Positions 1 to 7,497 are shown, counted from the first letter of the stretch. The stretch is 12,471 nucleotides of DNA from Desulfobacterales bacterium (GCA_020347085.1 CP070769.1:1981535-1994005), one strand, 5' to 3'. The notes: generated by a model not told the origin, from the letters alone. A program made the numbers and translations.

Positions 1-211
1 CCCAAATAAAATGCTTGGACGTCCTGGTTTTCCAGGCTTCAAAGGTCTTTGGCTTGGGTAGCCGGTAGAATGTCGCATTGAGTTCAACCGTGTCAAAGTG
101 TTTCCCGTAGTATTCCAGCCACCTTGATTTCGGCCAGCCTACAGGATAGAATAGTTTTATCCAGTGCGGGTAACTCCACCCTGATGTGCCGATCCTTATT
201 TCTTTTTTCAT
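1..211 (-). CDS. DUF72 (YecE-like) domain protein, N-terminal part, cut by window edge
   Basis: Reading the minus strand from the ATG at 211 gives 70 codons open to the window edge. The N-terminus is typical of DUF72: an IGTSGWSY motif at residues 7-14, then FYP, a WPKSRWLEYY stretch, and the FDTVELNATFYRLP block at about residues 39-52. DUF72 proteins adopt a TIM-barrel-like fold and are usually about 240-300 residues, so roughly a quarter is present here. Their biochemical role is not firmly established. The start is well placed, because family members normally begin a few residues before IGTSGWSY. The gene is divergent from the radical SAM gene, with 68 bases between the two starts, so they may share a promoter region. 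The family call is secure; function is unknown. Confidence 0.9.
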   Translation of the reverse strand, partial: MKKEIRIGTSGWSYPHWIKLFYPVGWPKSRWLEYYGKHFDTVELNATFYRLPKPKTFEAWKTRTSKHFIW

Positions 212-279
212 GAAGCGATTGTACGGGTGGTGGACGGCCTCGTCAACTAGAGATAAGGTTTTACCCCCAGACTCCTGAT

Positions 280-1326
280 ATGGTTGAAACGAAAAAAGCC
301 AAATGTAGACTAAAAGAGCAAGGTTTTTCCGCTGGAAGCTGTCGGGTCAAAGTAGACGGAAGATATGCCCTGGCATGCCGGGCGACCTTGAAAGAGCGAC
401 AGGGCACATGGTACCGGCTTATTACGTCTGTTCATCTTTCTCGACCTGAAAACTATCTTTCTATCTATCAATCCGGGTGCAATTTTTCGTGCCGCAAGTG
501 CCATTCCTGGTACTTCAGTAAGGTCAGGGACGGCACGTGGTACAGTCCCAAGGATATCCTCAGGAAAGCAATAGAATACGAAAAGGTCGTCACGCTCTGG
601 GAGCCAAGAGAGAAAGCCACGGCCTGGCATGCGCACGACACGTGCAAGTGCTGCGGCAGCTGTGTAGTTCATGGAACAAGATCAATCGGTTGTCCCGGCG
701 TGTTGGATGCTGAATCGATCGTCCTGAGCCCCCAGGGGTTTGGTCCGGCTCGAAACATCGTTGCATTCACTGGCGGTGACCTTACATGCTGCCCCGAGTT
801 TTATGGGGAGTGTGCTGAACTCGTCAAGACGCAAACCAATCTCTGGTTCTTGATTGAAACCAACGGGTACGGGCTCACCACTCAGAATCTTGACTACCTA
901 AAGGCTTGCGGGGTTGACGCGTTTTGGCTTGACATCAAGGCCTATGAGTCCAGGAGACACACTTGGCTCACGGGTTGCCCTGGGGATCGTATCCTGAAAC
1001 TGCCAGAAGAAATGATGAAGCGAGGATTCGTCCTGGAAGTCCTTTCCCTATTCATTCCGAACCTAGTAGAAGTGGATGAACTGGCAAAGATTGCCCGAAA
1101 CCTAGAAACCGTGGACAGCGGGATTCCCTTTACCATCCTTGCCTTTTTCCCCGAACATAGGATGAAGCATTTCAGAAACCCCACAGTGGAAGAAATGGTC
1201 CATGCTTATGAAGCTGTAAGGTCGCGTGGTCTGACAAATGTCCGTTTAGGCAATGTGGGGATCTGCGCCCGCACCGAGAAAGACAGGGAGTACCTGGCGG
1301 CCCATGTAGACAGCAGCGCCTATTAA
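280..1326 (+). CDS. Radical SAM protein, PflA-like, with extra Cys-rich insert
   Basis: The 348-residue protein carries the canonical radical SAM cluster motif CX3CX2C at C67, C71 and C74, which in this superfamily binds the 4Fe-4S cluster that cleaves S-adenosylmethionine. A GGD motif at 165-167 takes the place of the usual GGE. ETNG at 193-196 and DIK at 218-220 match the pyruvate-formate-lyase activating enzyme (PflA) branch. Before the core there is a short GxCRVxxDG element at about 19-27, as in archaeal and delta-proteobacterial PflA-like proteins. Between the cluster motif and GGD lies a segment with C122, C124, C125, C128 and C138, which could bind an auxiliary iron-sulfur cluster. 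No glycyl radical enzyme is encoded nearby, so the substrate is unknown. No strong Shine-Dalgarno sequence is visible before the chosen ATG. The superfamily call is very sure, the PflA-like subfamily likely. Confidence 0.9.
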   Translation: MVETKKAKCRLKEQGFSAGSCRVKVDGRYALACRATLKERQGTWYRLITSVHLSRPENYLSIYQSGCNFSCRKCHSWYFSKVRDGTWYSPKDILRKAIEYEKVVTLWEPREKATAWHAHDTCKCCGSCVVHGTRSIGCPGVLDAESIVLSPQGFGPARNIVAFTGGDLTCCPEFYGECAELVKTQTNLWFLIETNGYGLTTQNLDYLKACGVDAFWLDIKAYESRRHTWLTGCPGDRILKLPEEMMKRGFVLEVLSLFIPNLVEVDELAKIARNLETVDSGIPFTILAFFPEHRMKHFRNPTVEEMVHAYEAVRSRGLTNVRLGNVGICARTEKDREYLAAHVDSSAY

Positions 1327-1440
1327 GGATTTAACGGCAGCAGCGAGCGCATTCTCCGTCCCAGTTCATCGCAACCCCAGGGAGCTTATAACGAAATATT
1401 GTCGCGACCGCTACCGGACAGCCTTGAGGGAAACTACCCG

Positions 1441-1477
1441 GGTTCACCCCACTTAACCCTTGACCGTGGGGTGAGTC
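1441..1477. repeat. GC-rich hairpin downstream of radical SAM gene
   Basis: CACCCCAC at 1445-1452 pairs perfectly with GTGGGGTG at 1466-1473 across a 13-base loop. The stem extends outward through one A-T, two G-T and one G-C pair. No T-run follows, so it is not a standard intrinsic terminator, although it could still stop or stabilise the 3' end of the radical SAM transcript. It sits just outside the left end of the palindromic element. Confidence 0.5.
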
Positions 1478-1494
1478 ACGAATAAGGTGACAGC

Positions 1495-1750
1495 CTAGTG
1501 TGGCGTCTCAGGAATTTGTTCCAAAAATATGGAACCGGCAAAAAGCCTTTTTCCTTGCTTCGTGAGCATTTTCGGGACATCAGCTTCGCTGCGCTAAATC
1601 ATAAAAACTCGGGCCTAAGGCCCTCAGACAGTTTATGATTCTTAACGCTCCGCTCGGCTGACGTCCGGCACCGAATATGCTCAATGTCGCTCGGAAAAAG
1701 CTTTCAGTCCAGTATCAGTAATTGATGTTATTCCTGAGACACAACACTAG
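1495..1750. mobile_element. MITE-like 256-bp imperfect palindrome
   Basis: The ends are inverted repeats: 1495-1515 matches the reverse complement of 1730-1750 at 19 of 21 positions, including the shared GTCTCAGGAAT core. Pairing continues inward through most of both arms: for example TGAGCATTTTCGG against TGAGCATATTCGG, GACATCAGC against GACGTCAGC, and AATCATAAA in both arms. It ends in a central GGGCC-TAA-GGCCC at 1611-1623. The element contains no ORF of note and is bounded by CTAG on both sides, which could be a target duplication or part of the terminal repeats. Terminal repeats, small size, no coding capacity and an intergenic position are the hallmarks of a MITE, a non-autonomous element moved by a transposase elsewhere. 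The palindrome is seen directly; mobility is inferred. I cannot name the parent insertion sequence. Confidence 0.65.
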
Positions 1751-1889
1751 CGGGAATTGCAGGTATCGTGTCCGCAGCACATGCCAAAACTTGGACGCTT
1801 CGTATTGTGGAGCACGCCGCGAGGAATAGACTCACCTCTTCGCCTCAAGAGCTATCAGGTGGTCAACCAAGAATTGAGGAGGGAAGGTC

Positions 1890-2924
1890 ATGTTGGTGGT
1901 GATGAGTCAACAGGCAACGGCTGAAGAGGTTGACGCGGTGGTAGCTGCCATTGAGGGCAAAGGCTACACGGCACGCCCCATCCCTGGCGGTGAAAGGGTG
2001 GCCATTGGCGTCTTGCACAATAAAGGGGCTGTTGACGCTTCTCATTTTCTGGGGTTGCCGGGAGTGAAGGAGGTCATCCCTGTCACGCGTCCCTACAAAC
2101 TGGTAAGCCGTGAATTTCAGCTGGAAGATACCGTCATACAGGTAGGAGATGTCTTCATCGGGGATGGAGACCTGACTCTTATTGCAGGACCCTGCGCGGT
2201 GGAGAGCGAGGCGCAGTGCTTGAAGATTGCGCAAATAGTGAAACGCGCTGGTGCGCACCTTTTCAGAGGAGGTGCTTTTAAGCCTCGAACTTCCCGCTAT
2301 TCTTTTCAGGGTCTTGGAGAAAAAGGCCTGAAGATTCTGGCCAAGGTTCGCGAAGCCACAGGACTGCCTGTTGTCACGGAGGCTTTGGACACTGATACCT
2401 TTGGTCTGGTGGAAGATTACACGGATGTGATTCAGATTGGCGCAAGGAACATGCAAAATTTCAGTCTGCTTCGGCGGGCGGGTCGATCAAGCAAGCCTGT
2501 TCTTGTCAAGCGTGGACTGGCCGCCACGATTGAAGAATGGCTCATGGCAGCAGAATACATCCTGGAAAGCGGAAACACGCAGGTAATCCTGTGCGAACGA
2601 GGCGTGCGCACGTTTGCCCATCATAGCCGGAACACGCTCGACCTTTCCGCTGTTGCTGCTGTGTGCAAAGAAAGCCACCTTCCCGTCATCGTAGATCCCA
2701 GCCATGCTGCCGGACGTCGAGACCAGGTGATTCCTCTAAGCCGGGCCGGCGTTGCCGTGGGTGCTCATGGATTAATGGTGGAAGTGCATTACAACCCGGA
2801 AGAAGCCCTGAGCGACGGAGCCCAGTCCCTTTACCCTGAACAGTTTGAGATGCTTTGTCGGGAGATTCAGGCCGTCTTTGACGCTTTCCAGCCCTCTGGT
2901 CCCGTTAGACAGAAAAAAACCTGA
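1890..2924 (+). CDS. aroF: 3-deoxy-7-phosphoheptulonate (DAHP) synthase, type I-beta
   Basis: This enzyme condenses phosphoenolpyruvate and erythrose 4-phosphate to DAHP, the first step of the shikimate route to aromatic amino acids. The 344-residue protein closely resembles the Thermotoga maritima enzyme. A ferredoxin-like N-terminal regulatory domain covers about 1-70 and ends in PYKLVSREF, and a TIM barrel follows. The metal ligands fall at the same positions as in T. maritima: C102 in GPCAVES, H272 in DPSH, E298 in MVEVH and D309 in LSDG. The substrate-binding KPRTS (131-135) and the IQIGARNMQN and RNTLD segments are all present. In the family the N-terminal domain mediates feedback inhibition by Tyr or Phe; effector specificity cannot be read here. 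GAGGAGGG six bases before the ATG supports the start. No other shikimate gene is adjacent. Type I-beta enzymes are named aroF, aroG or aroA in different genomes. Confidence 0.96.
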   Translation: MLVVMSQQATAEEVDAVVAAIEGKGYTARPIPGGERVAIGVLHNKGAVDASHFLGLPGVKEVIPVTRPYKLVSREFQLEDTVIQVGDVFIGDGDLTLIAGPCAVESEAQCLKIAQIVKRAGAHLFRGGAFKPRTSRYSFQGLGEKGLKILAKVREATGLPVVTEALDTDTFGLVEDYTDVIQIGARNMQNFSLLRRAGRSSKPVLVKRGLAATIEEWLMAAEYILESGNTQVILCERGVRTFAHHSRNTLDLSAVAAVCKESHLPVIVDPSHAAGRRDQVIPLSRAGVAVGAHGLMVEVHYNPEEALSDGAQSLYPEQFEMLCREIQAVFDAFQPSGPVRQKKT

Positions 2925-2980
2925 ACTGCCACAGCGGGTGCATTCCCGGCAGCAACTCGACTGAGCTCGCCGGAGCCTTG

Positions 2981-3013
2981 CTGCAGGAGTCCTCACATGA
3001 CAACTCCCTGCAG
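2981..3013. terminator. Stem-loop after DAHP synthase gene (weak terminator candidate)
   Basis: CTGCAGGAGT at 2981-2990 pairs with ACTCCCTGCAG at 3003-3013, with a single bulged base and a 12-base loop. It lies in the 176-base gap between the DAHP synthase and DUF945 genes. There is no T-run downstream, so intrinsic termination is uncertain. Confidence 0.3.
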
Positions 3014-3100
3014 CCCCGATATAGCCTGAGATACCAAGGATGGGGTGGGACCGGGAATGTCTTTGCTGTAACAGTTCAAGCTCCCTAAAAAGGAGGACCC

Positions 3101-4303
3101 ATGAAAAGGGTTGTCTCTATTGTCATCGTTTTGGTTTTCTTGGCAACGGCTCTGTTTGCTGGCACGACTTTTTGGCTTGGCGGGCAGGCGAAACAACAAT
3201 ACGACGACATACTGCGGCAGGCGTCGCAGTCTATGTATATTCATCTCGCCAACGAAAGCTACGACCGCGGATTTTTGAGATCCAAGGCACGTACAGTCGT
3301 CAAGATTCCAGATCTTGGAGGTAGATTGGGTGAGGATGCCCAAAAAGAGCGGGAAGATCTTGTAGAATTCACATTGGTTCATGACATTAGACACGGGCCT
3401 TTCTCACTCGGCGAATCATCCGATGGAAAAAGGCAACCTAAGCCGGCCCTGGCGGTTATAGAGACAGGGATCGAATTTAGCCCCAGGTCGCAAGCCAAGA
3501 TGAAAGAAATATTAAGTGAGCTTCCCGAGATCGCCTCGATCAAAAACCATACCACGTTGTCTCTTGCAGGACATGGTGAGACGAGGCTCGTTATCCCTCC
3601 ACTCCACCGCACGGTTGGTAAAGACGAAAAGGTCGCCGTGAACTGGCAAGGTCTCATCGCCAACATGGCGTTCACTGCTGACCTTAAAGGGTTCACAGGA
3701 TCTCTGAGCGCCCCCAACCTTGAAGCGTTAGGAGATGATGCGGCAATAAAGATGAAGGGTATGGCATCCACCTTTGACACCCACGAAGGCATCAGCGGTC
3801 TGTTCCTCGGAGACGCTTCTTTTGATCTTGCTCACCTCGAATTCGCAGAGAAGAAGAAAGGGCAGAGGAGGCAGTTTTCAATGGATGGCCTGAAGATGAG
3901 AACGTCCAGTCAGGCAATGACGGATACCGTCAATTATTCAATGACCGTGCAAATCGATCAGGTGATGACTAACGACACGCCATACGGTCCGGGGGGCTGT
4001 GAACTGGAAGTTCGCAAACTGGACGCTGCTACGCTAGCCAAACTTCAGCACGTCTTCCAGGAACTCCAAGCGCAGTTCCCGCAGCGCTCCGCACAGGAGA
4101 TTAACCAGATGATGGTGGCTAAGTATGCCGAAATATTGCCCGAGCTTGTGAAGAAGTCCCCTGAAATAGAGATCACCCGGCTTACCCTGAAAACCACGGA
4201 TGGGGACTTCTGGGGCAAGGCAAAGATCGTGTTCGATGGCACCAATGCTGCCGCAATCAGCAATCCGTTGTTCCTTCTGAGCGCTGTGACAGCGCACGCG
4301 TAA
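3101..4303 (+). CDS. DUF945 (YdgA-like) membrane-anchored protein, truncated by in-frame TAA
   Basis: The 400-residue product begins with a hydrophobic segment (about residues 4-24) after MKR, either an uncleaved signal anchor or a signal peptide, so the body should lie in the periplasm. The YDRGFLRSKA stretch at about 54-63 is characteristic of the YdgA/DUF945 family. After it the chain is a long, largely beta-rich domain with few strong motifs. E. coli YdgA is about 500 residues; this ORF stops about 90 short. The missing C-terminal part follows in the same frame after the TAA at 4301-4303 (see next entry). The family has no well-established biochemical role. AGGAGG lies four bases before the ATG, a strong ribosome site. 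The gene is probably a recent pseudogene, a tolerated truncation, or affected by a base-call error. Confidence 0.85.
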   Translation: MKRVVSIVIVLVFLATALFAGTTFWLGGQAKQQYDDILRQASQSMYIHLANESYDRGFLRSKARTVVKIPDLGGRLGEDAQKEREDLVEFTLVHDIRHGPFSLGESSDGKRQPKPALAVIETGIEFSPRSQAKMKEILSELPEIASIKNHTTLSLAGHGETRLVIPPLHRTVGKDEKVAVNWQGLIANMAFTADLKGFTGSLSAPNLEALGDDAAIKMKGMASTFDTHEGISGLFLGDASFDLAHLEFAEKKKGQRRQFSMDGLKMRTSSQAMTDTVNYSMTVQIDQVMTNDTPYGPGGCELEVRKLDAATLAKLQHVFQELQAQFPQRSAQEINQMMVAKYAEILPELVKKSPEIEITRLTLKTTDGDFWGKAKIVFDGTNAAAISNPLFLLSAVTAHA

Positions 4304-4582
4304 CTCACCATTACAGATGGGCTGCTGCAAAGGATTTATGAATCAAGTCATAAGAAAGAGATCATCGCAGCCATAAAACAAGGGAGGCGAGAGCCGCTTA
4401 GCGACGAACAAATCCAGGCGCTCGCATCAGCTGAGTGCAAGAAACGCCTGGAAGCCCTCGTAGCGCAAAACATCCTCATGTATGAAGGCGGACACTACAA
4501 GGCCAGTGCTGATTATCAACAGGGGCGGGTCATATTGAACGGGCGGCCCCTGACACTCCAAGACCTTATGCAACGGGGCTGA
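4304..4582 (+). pseudogene. Orphaned C-terminal part of the DUF945 gene
   Basis: The same frame as the upstream gene stays open for 92 codons after the TAA and ends at TGA 4580-4582. The translated segment looks like a genuine DUF945 C-terminus: an amphipathic helical stretch (LLQRIYESSHKKEII), then the YQQGRVILNGRPLTLQDLM ending, which matches the usual final strand with an NG turn. It has no credible start codon or ribosome site of its own. Joined to the upstream part across the stop, the gene would encode about 493 residues, the normal family length. Hence 3101-4582 is best read as one ancestral gene with a single nonsense change. Confidence 0.8.
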
Positions 4583-4670
4583 CAAGTGCACGGTAAGGCC
4601 GAAAAAATCCTTTTTTATGAACTTCGAAGCCCCTTAAACTGGGGTGCATCTTGATTTGGGAGGGTTCATC

Positions 4671-5027
4671 ATGGTAGAGCAGTTGAGCAAAGAGACTTTC
4701 AAGGAAAAGGTCTTTGATTTCGAAAATCAGAGTACATGGCATTACGAAGGAGATCTTCCGTGCGTCATCGATTTTTATGCTGACTGGTGTGGCCCTTGTA
4801 AAATGATAGCGCCGATCATGGAAGAACTGGCGCAGACATACGAAGAAAAGGTCCTTTTTTATAAAGTGAATACGCAGGTGGAACAGGGCCTTGCCGCAGT
4901 GTTCGGGATCCGCAGCATACCGTCCATCTTGTTCGTTCCAGCCAACGACAAGCCGCAAATGGCCGTCGGAGCGCTTCCAAGAGAAGATATAGAAAGGGCC
5001 ATTGCAGATGTCCTCAAGGTTGAGTGA
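4671..5027 (+). CDS. trxA: Thioredoxin
   Basis: This is a small cytoplasmic disulfide reductase of 118 residues. The active site is WCGPC, with the redox pair at C40 and C43, preceded by the VIDFYAD strand. The conserved cis-proline is in the SIPSI segment at about 94-98. A short N-terminal insertion (FDFENQSTWHYEGDLP) lengthens the approach to the first core strand; similar forms occur in Bacteroidetes and Desulfobacterota thioredoxins. A third cysteine, C31, lies near the active site. The ATG at 4671 is chosen because GGGAGGG lies at a suitable distance upstream (4658-4664); an in-frame GTG at 4644 lacks such a site. No thioredoxin reductase gene is nearby. The family is certain; which thioredoxin-dependent enzymes it serves cannot be told. 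Confidence 0.95.
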   Translation: MVEQLSKETFKEKVFDFENQSTWHYEGDLPCVIDFYADWCGPCKMIAPIMEELAQTYEEKVLFYKVNTQVEQGLAAVFGIRSIPSILFVPANDKPQMAVGALPREDIERAIADVLKVE

Positions 5028-5057
5028 CTGTGCGTGATGGCACCCGCTGATAGCCGG

Positions 5058-5072
5058 GCGGGCATTGCCCGC
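5058..5072. terminator. Perfect GC hairpin 30 bases after thioredoxin stop
   Basis: GCGGGC at 5058-5063 and GCCCGC at 5067-5072 form a six-pair stem with a three-base ATT loop. The position just after the thioredoxin gene suits transcription termination, but no T-run follows. It may instead be a 3'-end stabiliser. The rest of the 251-base gap to the GTPase gene shows nothing certain. Confidence 0.35.
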
Positions 5073-5278
5073 AGAACGGTTCCAGGGCGAATGTACTTAT
5101 CTCTTGACTGAAGGCAAGGACAAGAATAAGCTCAAAGCACAGGATGAATTCGCGGGTACCGATTCCGGACTTTGCTCATGCTAACCTACAAATCGCGAAA
5201 GATTTCCACCACAGTGACGCGGGGTACAGGAAGTTCGTTGGTCGGCAGCGAGTCGTTTTCTACTGAGGGGATGCCAGG

Positions 5279-6790
5279 ATGTTTCCTGTTAATGGCGAGT
5301 TAGGAGAGAAATTCATGTACCGCGAAAACTATATTAACGCCCTTCGGGCAGAATTGTTGGATATGGTGGCAGATCACTTGACGCCGGTGGCTCTGCGCTA
5401 TGGATACAGTGAAGTGCCGCTAGAAACCAACATCAAGTGGCGGCCCCAGGTGCTCGTATTGGGGAATTACTCATCCGGCAAGTCAACGCTGATTAACGAG
5501 TTTCTTGGAGCATACATCCAGCCCACCGGCCAGGCGCCCACGGACGATTCGTTCACGGTTATTACCTATGATGATTCAGTGCGGGATGATAGGACCGTGC
5601 GCATTACCGAGGAACGCGACGGTAAGTTTCTTCTCAACGATCCCGAATACCCGTTTGAAAGCCTGAAAAAACATGGACAGCGCTTTACTTCCCATTTTCG
5701 CCTTAAGAAAGTCAACTCGCCGTTTTTGAAAAGCGTTGCGATCATCGACACGCCCGGTATGCTGGATAGCATCACCGAACGGGATCGCGGTTACAATTAC
5801 CAAGAGGTCATCGGTGACCTGGCACAAATTGCGGACCTTGTACTGGTCGTCTTTGATGCCCACAAGGCGGGAACAGTCCGTGAAGCTTACATAAGCATCA
5901 GGGAGACCTTGCCGGCCCGCACATTCGAGGACCGGGTTCTCTTTGTATTAAATCGTATCGATGAGTGCACTTCGCTGAACGACCTGCTGCGCGTGTATGG
6001 AACGCTTTGCTGGAATCTCTCGCAAATCACCGGTCGGAAAGACATTCCAATGATTCGACTCACATACTCCAGACATGCGGCCGCTAGTTCTGCTGGTGAA
6101 TCAAAACGCGATACAAGCTACTTGCACCATCTGGAAAACCAGCGTGAAGAATTGAAACAGGCCATCTTCCAAGCCCCCCGGCACCGTCTTGACCATCTGG
6201 CCACATTTGTTGAAACCCACGGGGAGCGATTATCTCATTTTCTGGAAGCCTTGGTTAGCTATCGCAAGGGGATTCGGACGTTCAGACTCAAGCATGCACT
6301 GACCGGATTTTTCATAAGTGTGCTGTGTGGCGGGGCAGCGGCTTTTGGTTTAATGATGACCAATGTGGTTCCCGGCATGGATCCGCGAATGCTGTCCGGT
6401 GCTGGGGGTGTTGTCGGCCTCGCGGTCCTCTTTTTTTGGGTCACGTTCGTACTGAAATCCTTTACCTCCAAGTATCACCGCAGTCGTATAGACGATCTCG
6501 ATACACTCACCCCACTTGACAATCAGACTCGGCGCGACAGCTGGGAGGCGATCCGGACCTTTGTATCTATTTACCTAAAAAGGACCGCTGGCCGATTTTC
6601 GTTGAGGGAAGTTAAAAGAGAATACGCTGCCGTTCGCCGGGTTTATGATAGGGGGGCCCGTGAGATTCGTGAAGCTTTGAACGAACTTGCCACCATCGCG
6701 GACGATAAGCTAGCGGATATGCATGATCCTAATACGGCAGAAGCCTCCTTGAAAGAGAGCACAGACAAACCCTTGCAGAGGGTCAAATGA
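5279..6790 (+). CDS. Dynamin superfamily (EHD-like) GTPase with C-terminal membrane hairpin
   Basis: The 503-residue protein has all GTPase motifs in order: P-loop GNYSSGKST (62-70), a switch-I-like PTDDSF (87-92), G3 DTPG (157-160), and G4 NRID (225-228). VFDAHK at 191-196 and the PTDDSF element closely recall eukaryotic EHD ATPases/GTPases (FDAHK and PTTDSF), so this is a bacterial EHD-like member. Two hydrophobic segments at about 341-361 and 372-393 should insert into the inner membrane. Helical, charged sequence follows them, matching the stalk-membrane layout of bacterial dynamin-like proteins. Members of the superfamily bind and remodel membranes using nucleotide hydrolysis. Two starts are plausible: ATG 5279 with GAGGGG eight bases upstream, or ATG 5315 with AGGAG at similar spacing (491 residues). 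The gene converges with the PspA operon. The family is confident; cellular role is inferred. Confidence 0.88.
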   Translation: MFPVNGELGEKFMYRENYINALRAELLDMVADHLTPVALRYGYSEVPLETNIKWRPQVLVLGNYSSGKSTLINEFLGAYIQPTGQAPTDDSFTVITYDDSVRDDRTVRITEERDGKFLLNDPEYPFESLKKHGQRFTSHFRLKKVNSPFLKSVAIIDTPGMLDSITERDRGYNYQEVIGDLAQIADLVLVVFDAHKAGTVREAYISIRETLPARTFEDRVLFVLNRIDECTSLNDLLRVYGTLCWNLSQITGRKDIPMIRLTYSRHAAASSAGESKRDTSYLHHLENQREELKQAIFQAPRHRLDHLATFVETHGERLSHFLEALVSYRKGIRTFRLKHALTGFFISVLCGGAAAFGLMMTNVVPGMDPRMLSGAGGVVGLAVLFFWVTFVLKSFTSKYHRSRIDDLDTLTPLDNQTRRDSWEAIRTFVSIYLKRTAGRFSLREVKREYAAVRRVYDRGAREIREALNELATIADDKLADMHDPNTAEASLKESTDKPLQRVK

Positions 6791-6942
6791 GCGTATAGAT
6801 GATGACGAAACCGTCACCCTTCCTCGCTTTATTTCTTTGATGGTTCATGTTCTCGGAAGCAATCGTTTGGGGGGAGTTACTTCCCATATCTTTAATGCAT
6901 ACCGAGGCACAGCTTGGAAGGGCAACGCGTTTCGTCATATGG

Positions 6943-7497
6943 CTACTGGATTTCATTCGACAAGAGTCTCTCTGCCTGCCTTCTAGCCTGCTCAAAGGAA
7001 TCGAGCGCCAGCCTCTGCTTTTCATCATCCATGTCTCCCACAAGAACGAAATAGAGGGACTGCACCAAGAAGAACATCCATATGCCCATGGCCCACGTCA
7101 CCGTTGAATAGGGCGCGAAATAGGCCACGAGGCTGCCCCCACCTAAGCAAACAGCAAGCTCAGCGGCGAACGTCTTGGCTAAAGGTCTTTGAAAACAGAC
7201 ACCGCTTCGAACCCAGCTAAGGATTCCGAGTGTGAGGAGTAAAAACGCGCTGTTTGAGTCTCCCCAGAAGACAAAGAAGAAGAGAATAAGAAGGGGAAAG
7301 ACAATAGAGAGGGGGCTTACCTTCCCCCATCTGGTTAAAAGGAATCCGTACAATGCGAGATATGTCCAAATGGCCAACCGGAAGGCCGTAGGCCAATAGA
7401 CGATGTAACCCACAACCATGCTTACCGGGATGAGAACGACCCCACACAACAGCCCGAAGAGAATGGTAGCCAACATCGGTCGTCTTGTGATCTTCAT
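6943..7497 (-). CDS. Six-helix integral membrane protein, unknown function
   Basis: The 184-residue protein is mostly hydrophobic, with about six predicted membrane helices near 9-33, 38-54, 62-78, 83-96, 110-128 and 133-153. A charged, probably cytoplasmic, amphipathic tail follows (about 155-184, containing DMDDEKQ and ARRQAERLL). I recognise no family. Its ATG at 7497 overlaps the stop of the PspA-like gene by ATGA, so it is the last gene of that operon and is probably translationally coupled. A membrane partner that recruits or senses the PspA-like protein would fit the layout, comparable in position though not in sequence to PspB/PspC. That is inference only. Confidence 0.8.
   Translation of the reverse strand: MKITRRPMLATILFGLLCGVVLIPVSMVVGYIVYWPTAFRLAIWTYLALYGFLLTRWGKVSPLSIVFPLLILFFFVFWGDSNSAFLLLTLGILSWVRSGVCFQRPLAKTFAAELAVCLGGGSLVAYFAPYSTVTWAMGIWMFFLVQSLYFVLVGDMDDEKQRLALDSFEQARRQAERLLSNEIQ

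Larger units (their letters stand above)
1327..1889. other. 563-base non-coding stretch between radical SAM and aroF genes
   Basis: No convincing gene lies here. The stretch holds a GC-rich hairpin (1441-1477) and a 256-bp near-palindrome (1495-1750), both listed separately. The remaining 139 bases before the DAHP synthase gene should contain its promoter, but I see no clear -35/-10 pair. The only local feature there is the strong GAGGAGGG ribosome site at 1876-1883. Confidence 0.6.

Noticed and set aside
1781..1924. 48-codon ORF overlapping the start of the DAHP synthase gene, considered as an aromatic leader peptide
   Set aside because: It has no ribosome site, only one Trp and one Tyr and no cluster of aromatic codons, and no attenuator hairpin follows. 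It is most likely chance.
4630..4644. CCCC/GGGG mini-hairpin before the thioredoxin gene as a terminator
   Set aside because: Four pairs with a seven-base loop and no T-run; not distinguishable from chance.
4644..4670. Upstream GTG as thioredoxin start
   Set aside because: The purine-rich ribosome site lies between it and the ATG at 4671, at the right distance for the latter.
6803..6816. Short TGACG/CGTCA hairpin between convergent genes as a bidirectional terminator
   Set aside because: Only five pairs and no T-run on either strand; too weak to call.
6847..7107. 86-codon plus-strand ORF after the GTPase gene
   Set aside because: It lies mostly antisense to the membrane-protein gene, has no ribosome site and no recognisable motif.
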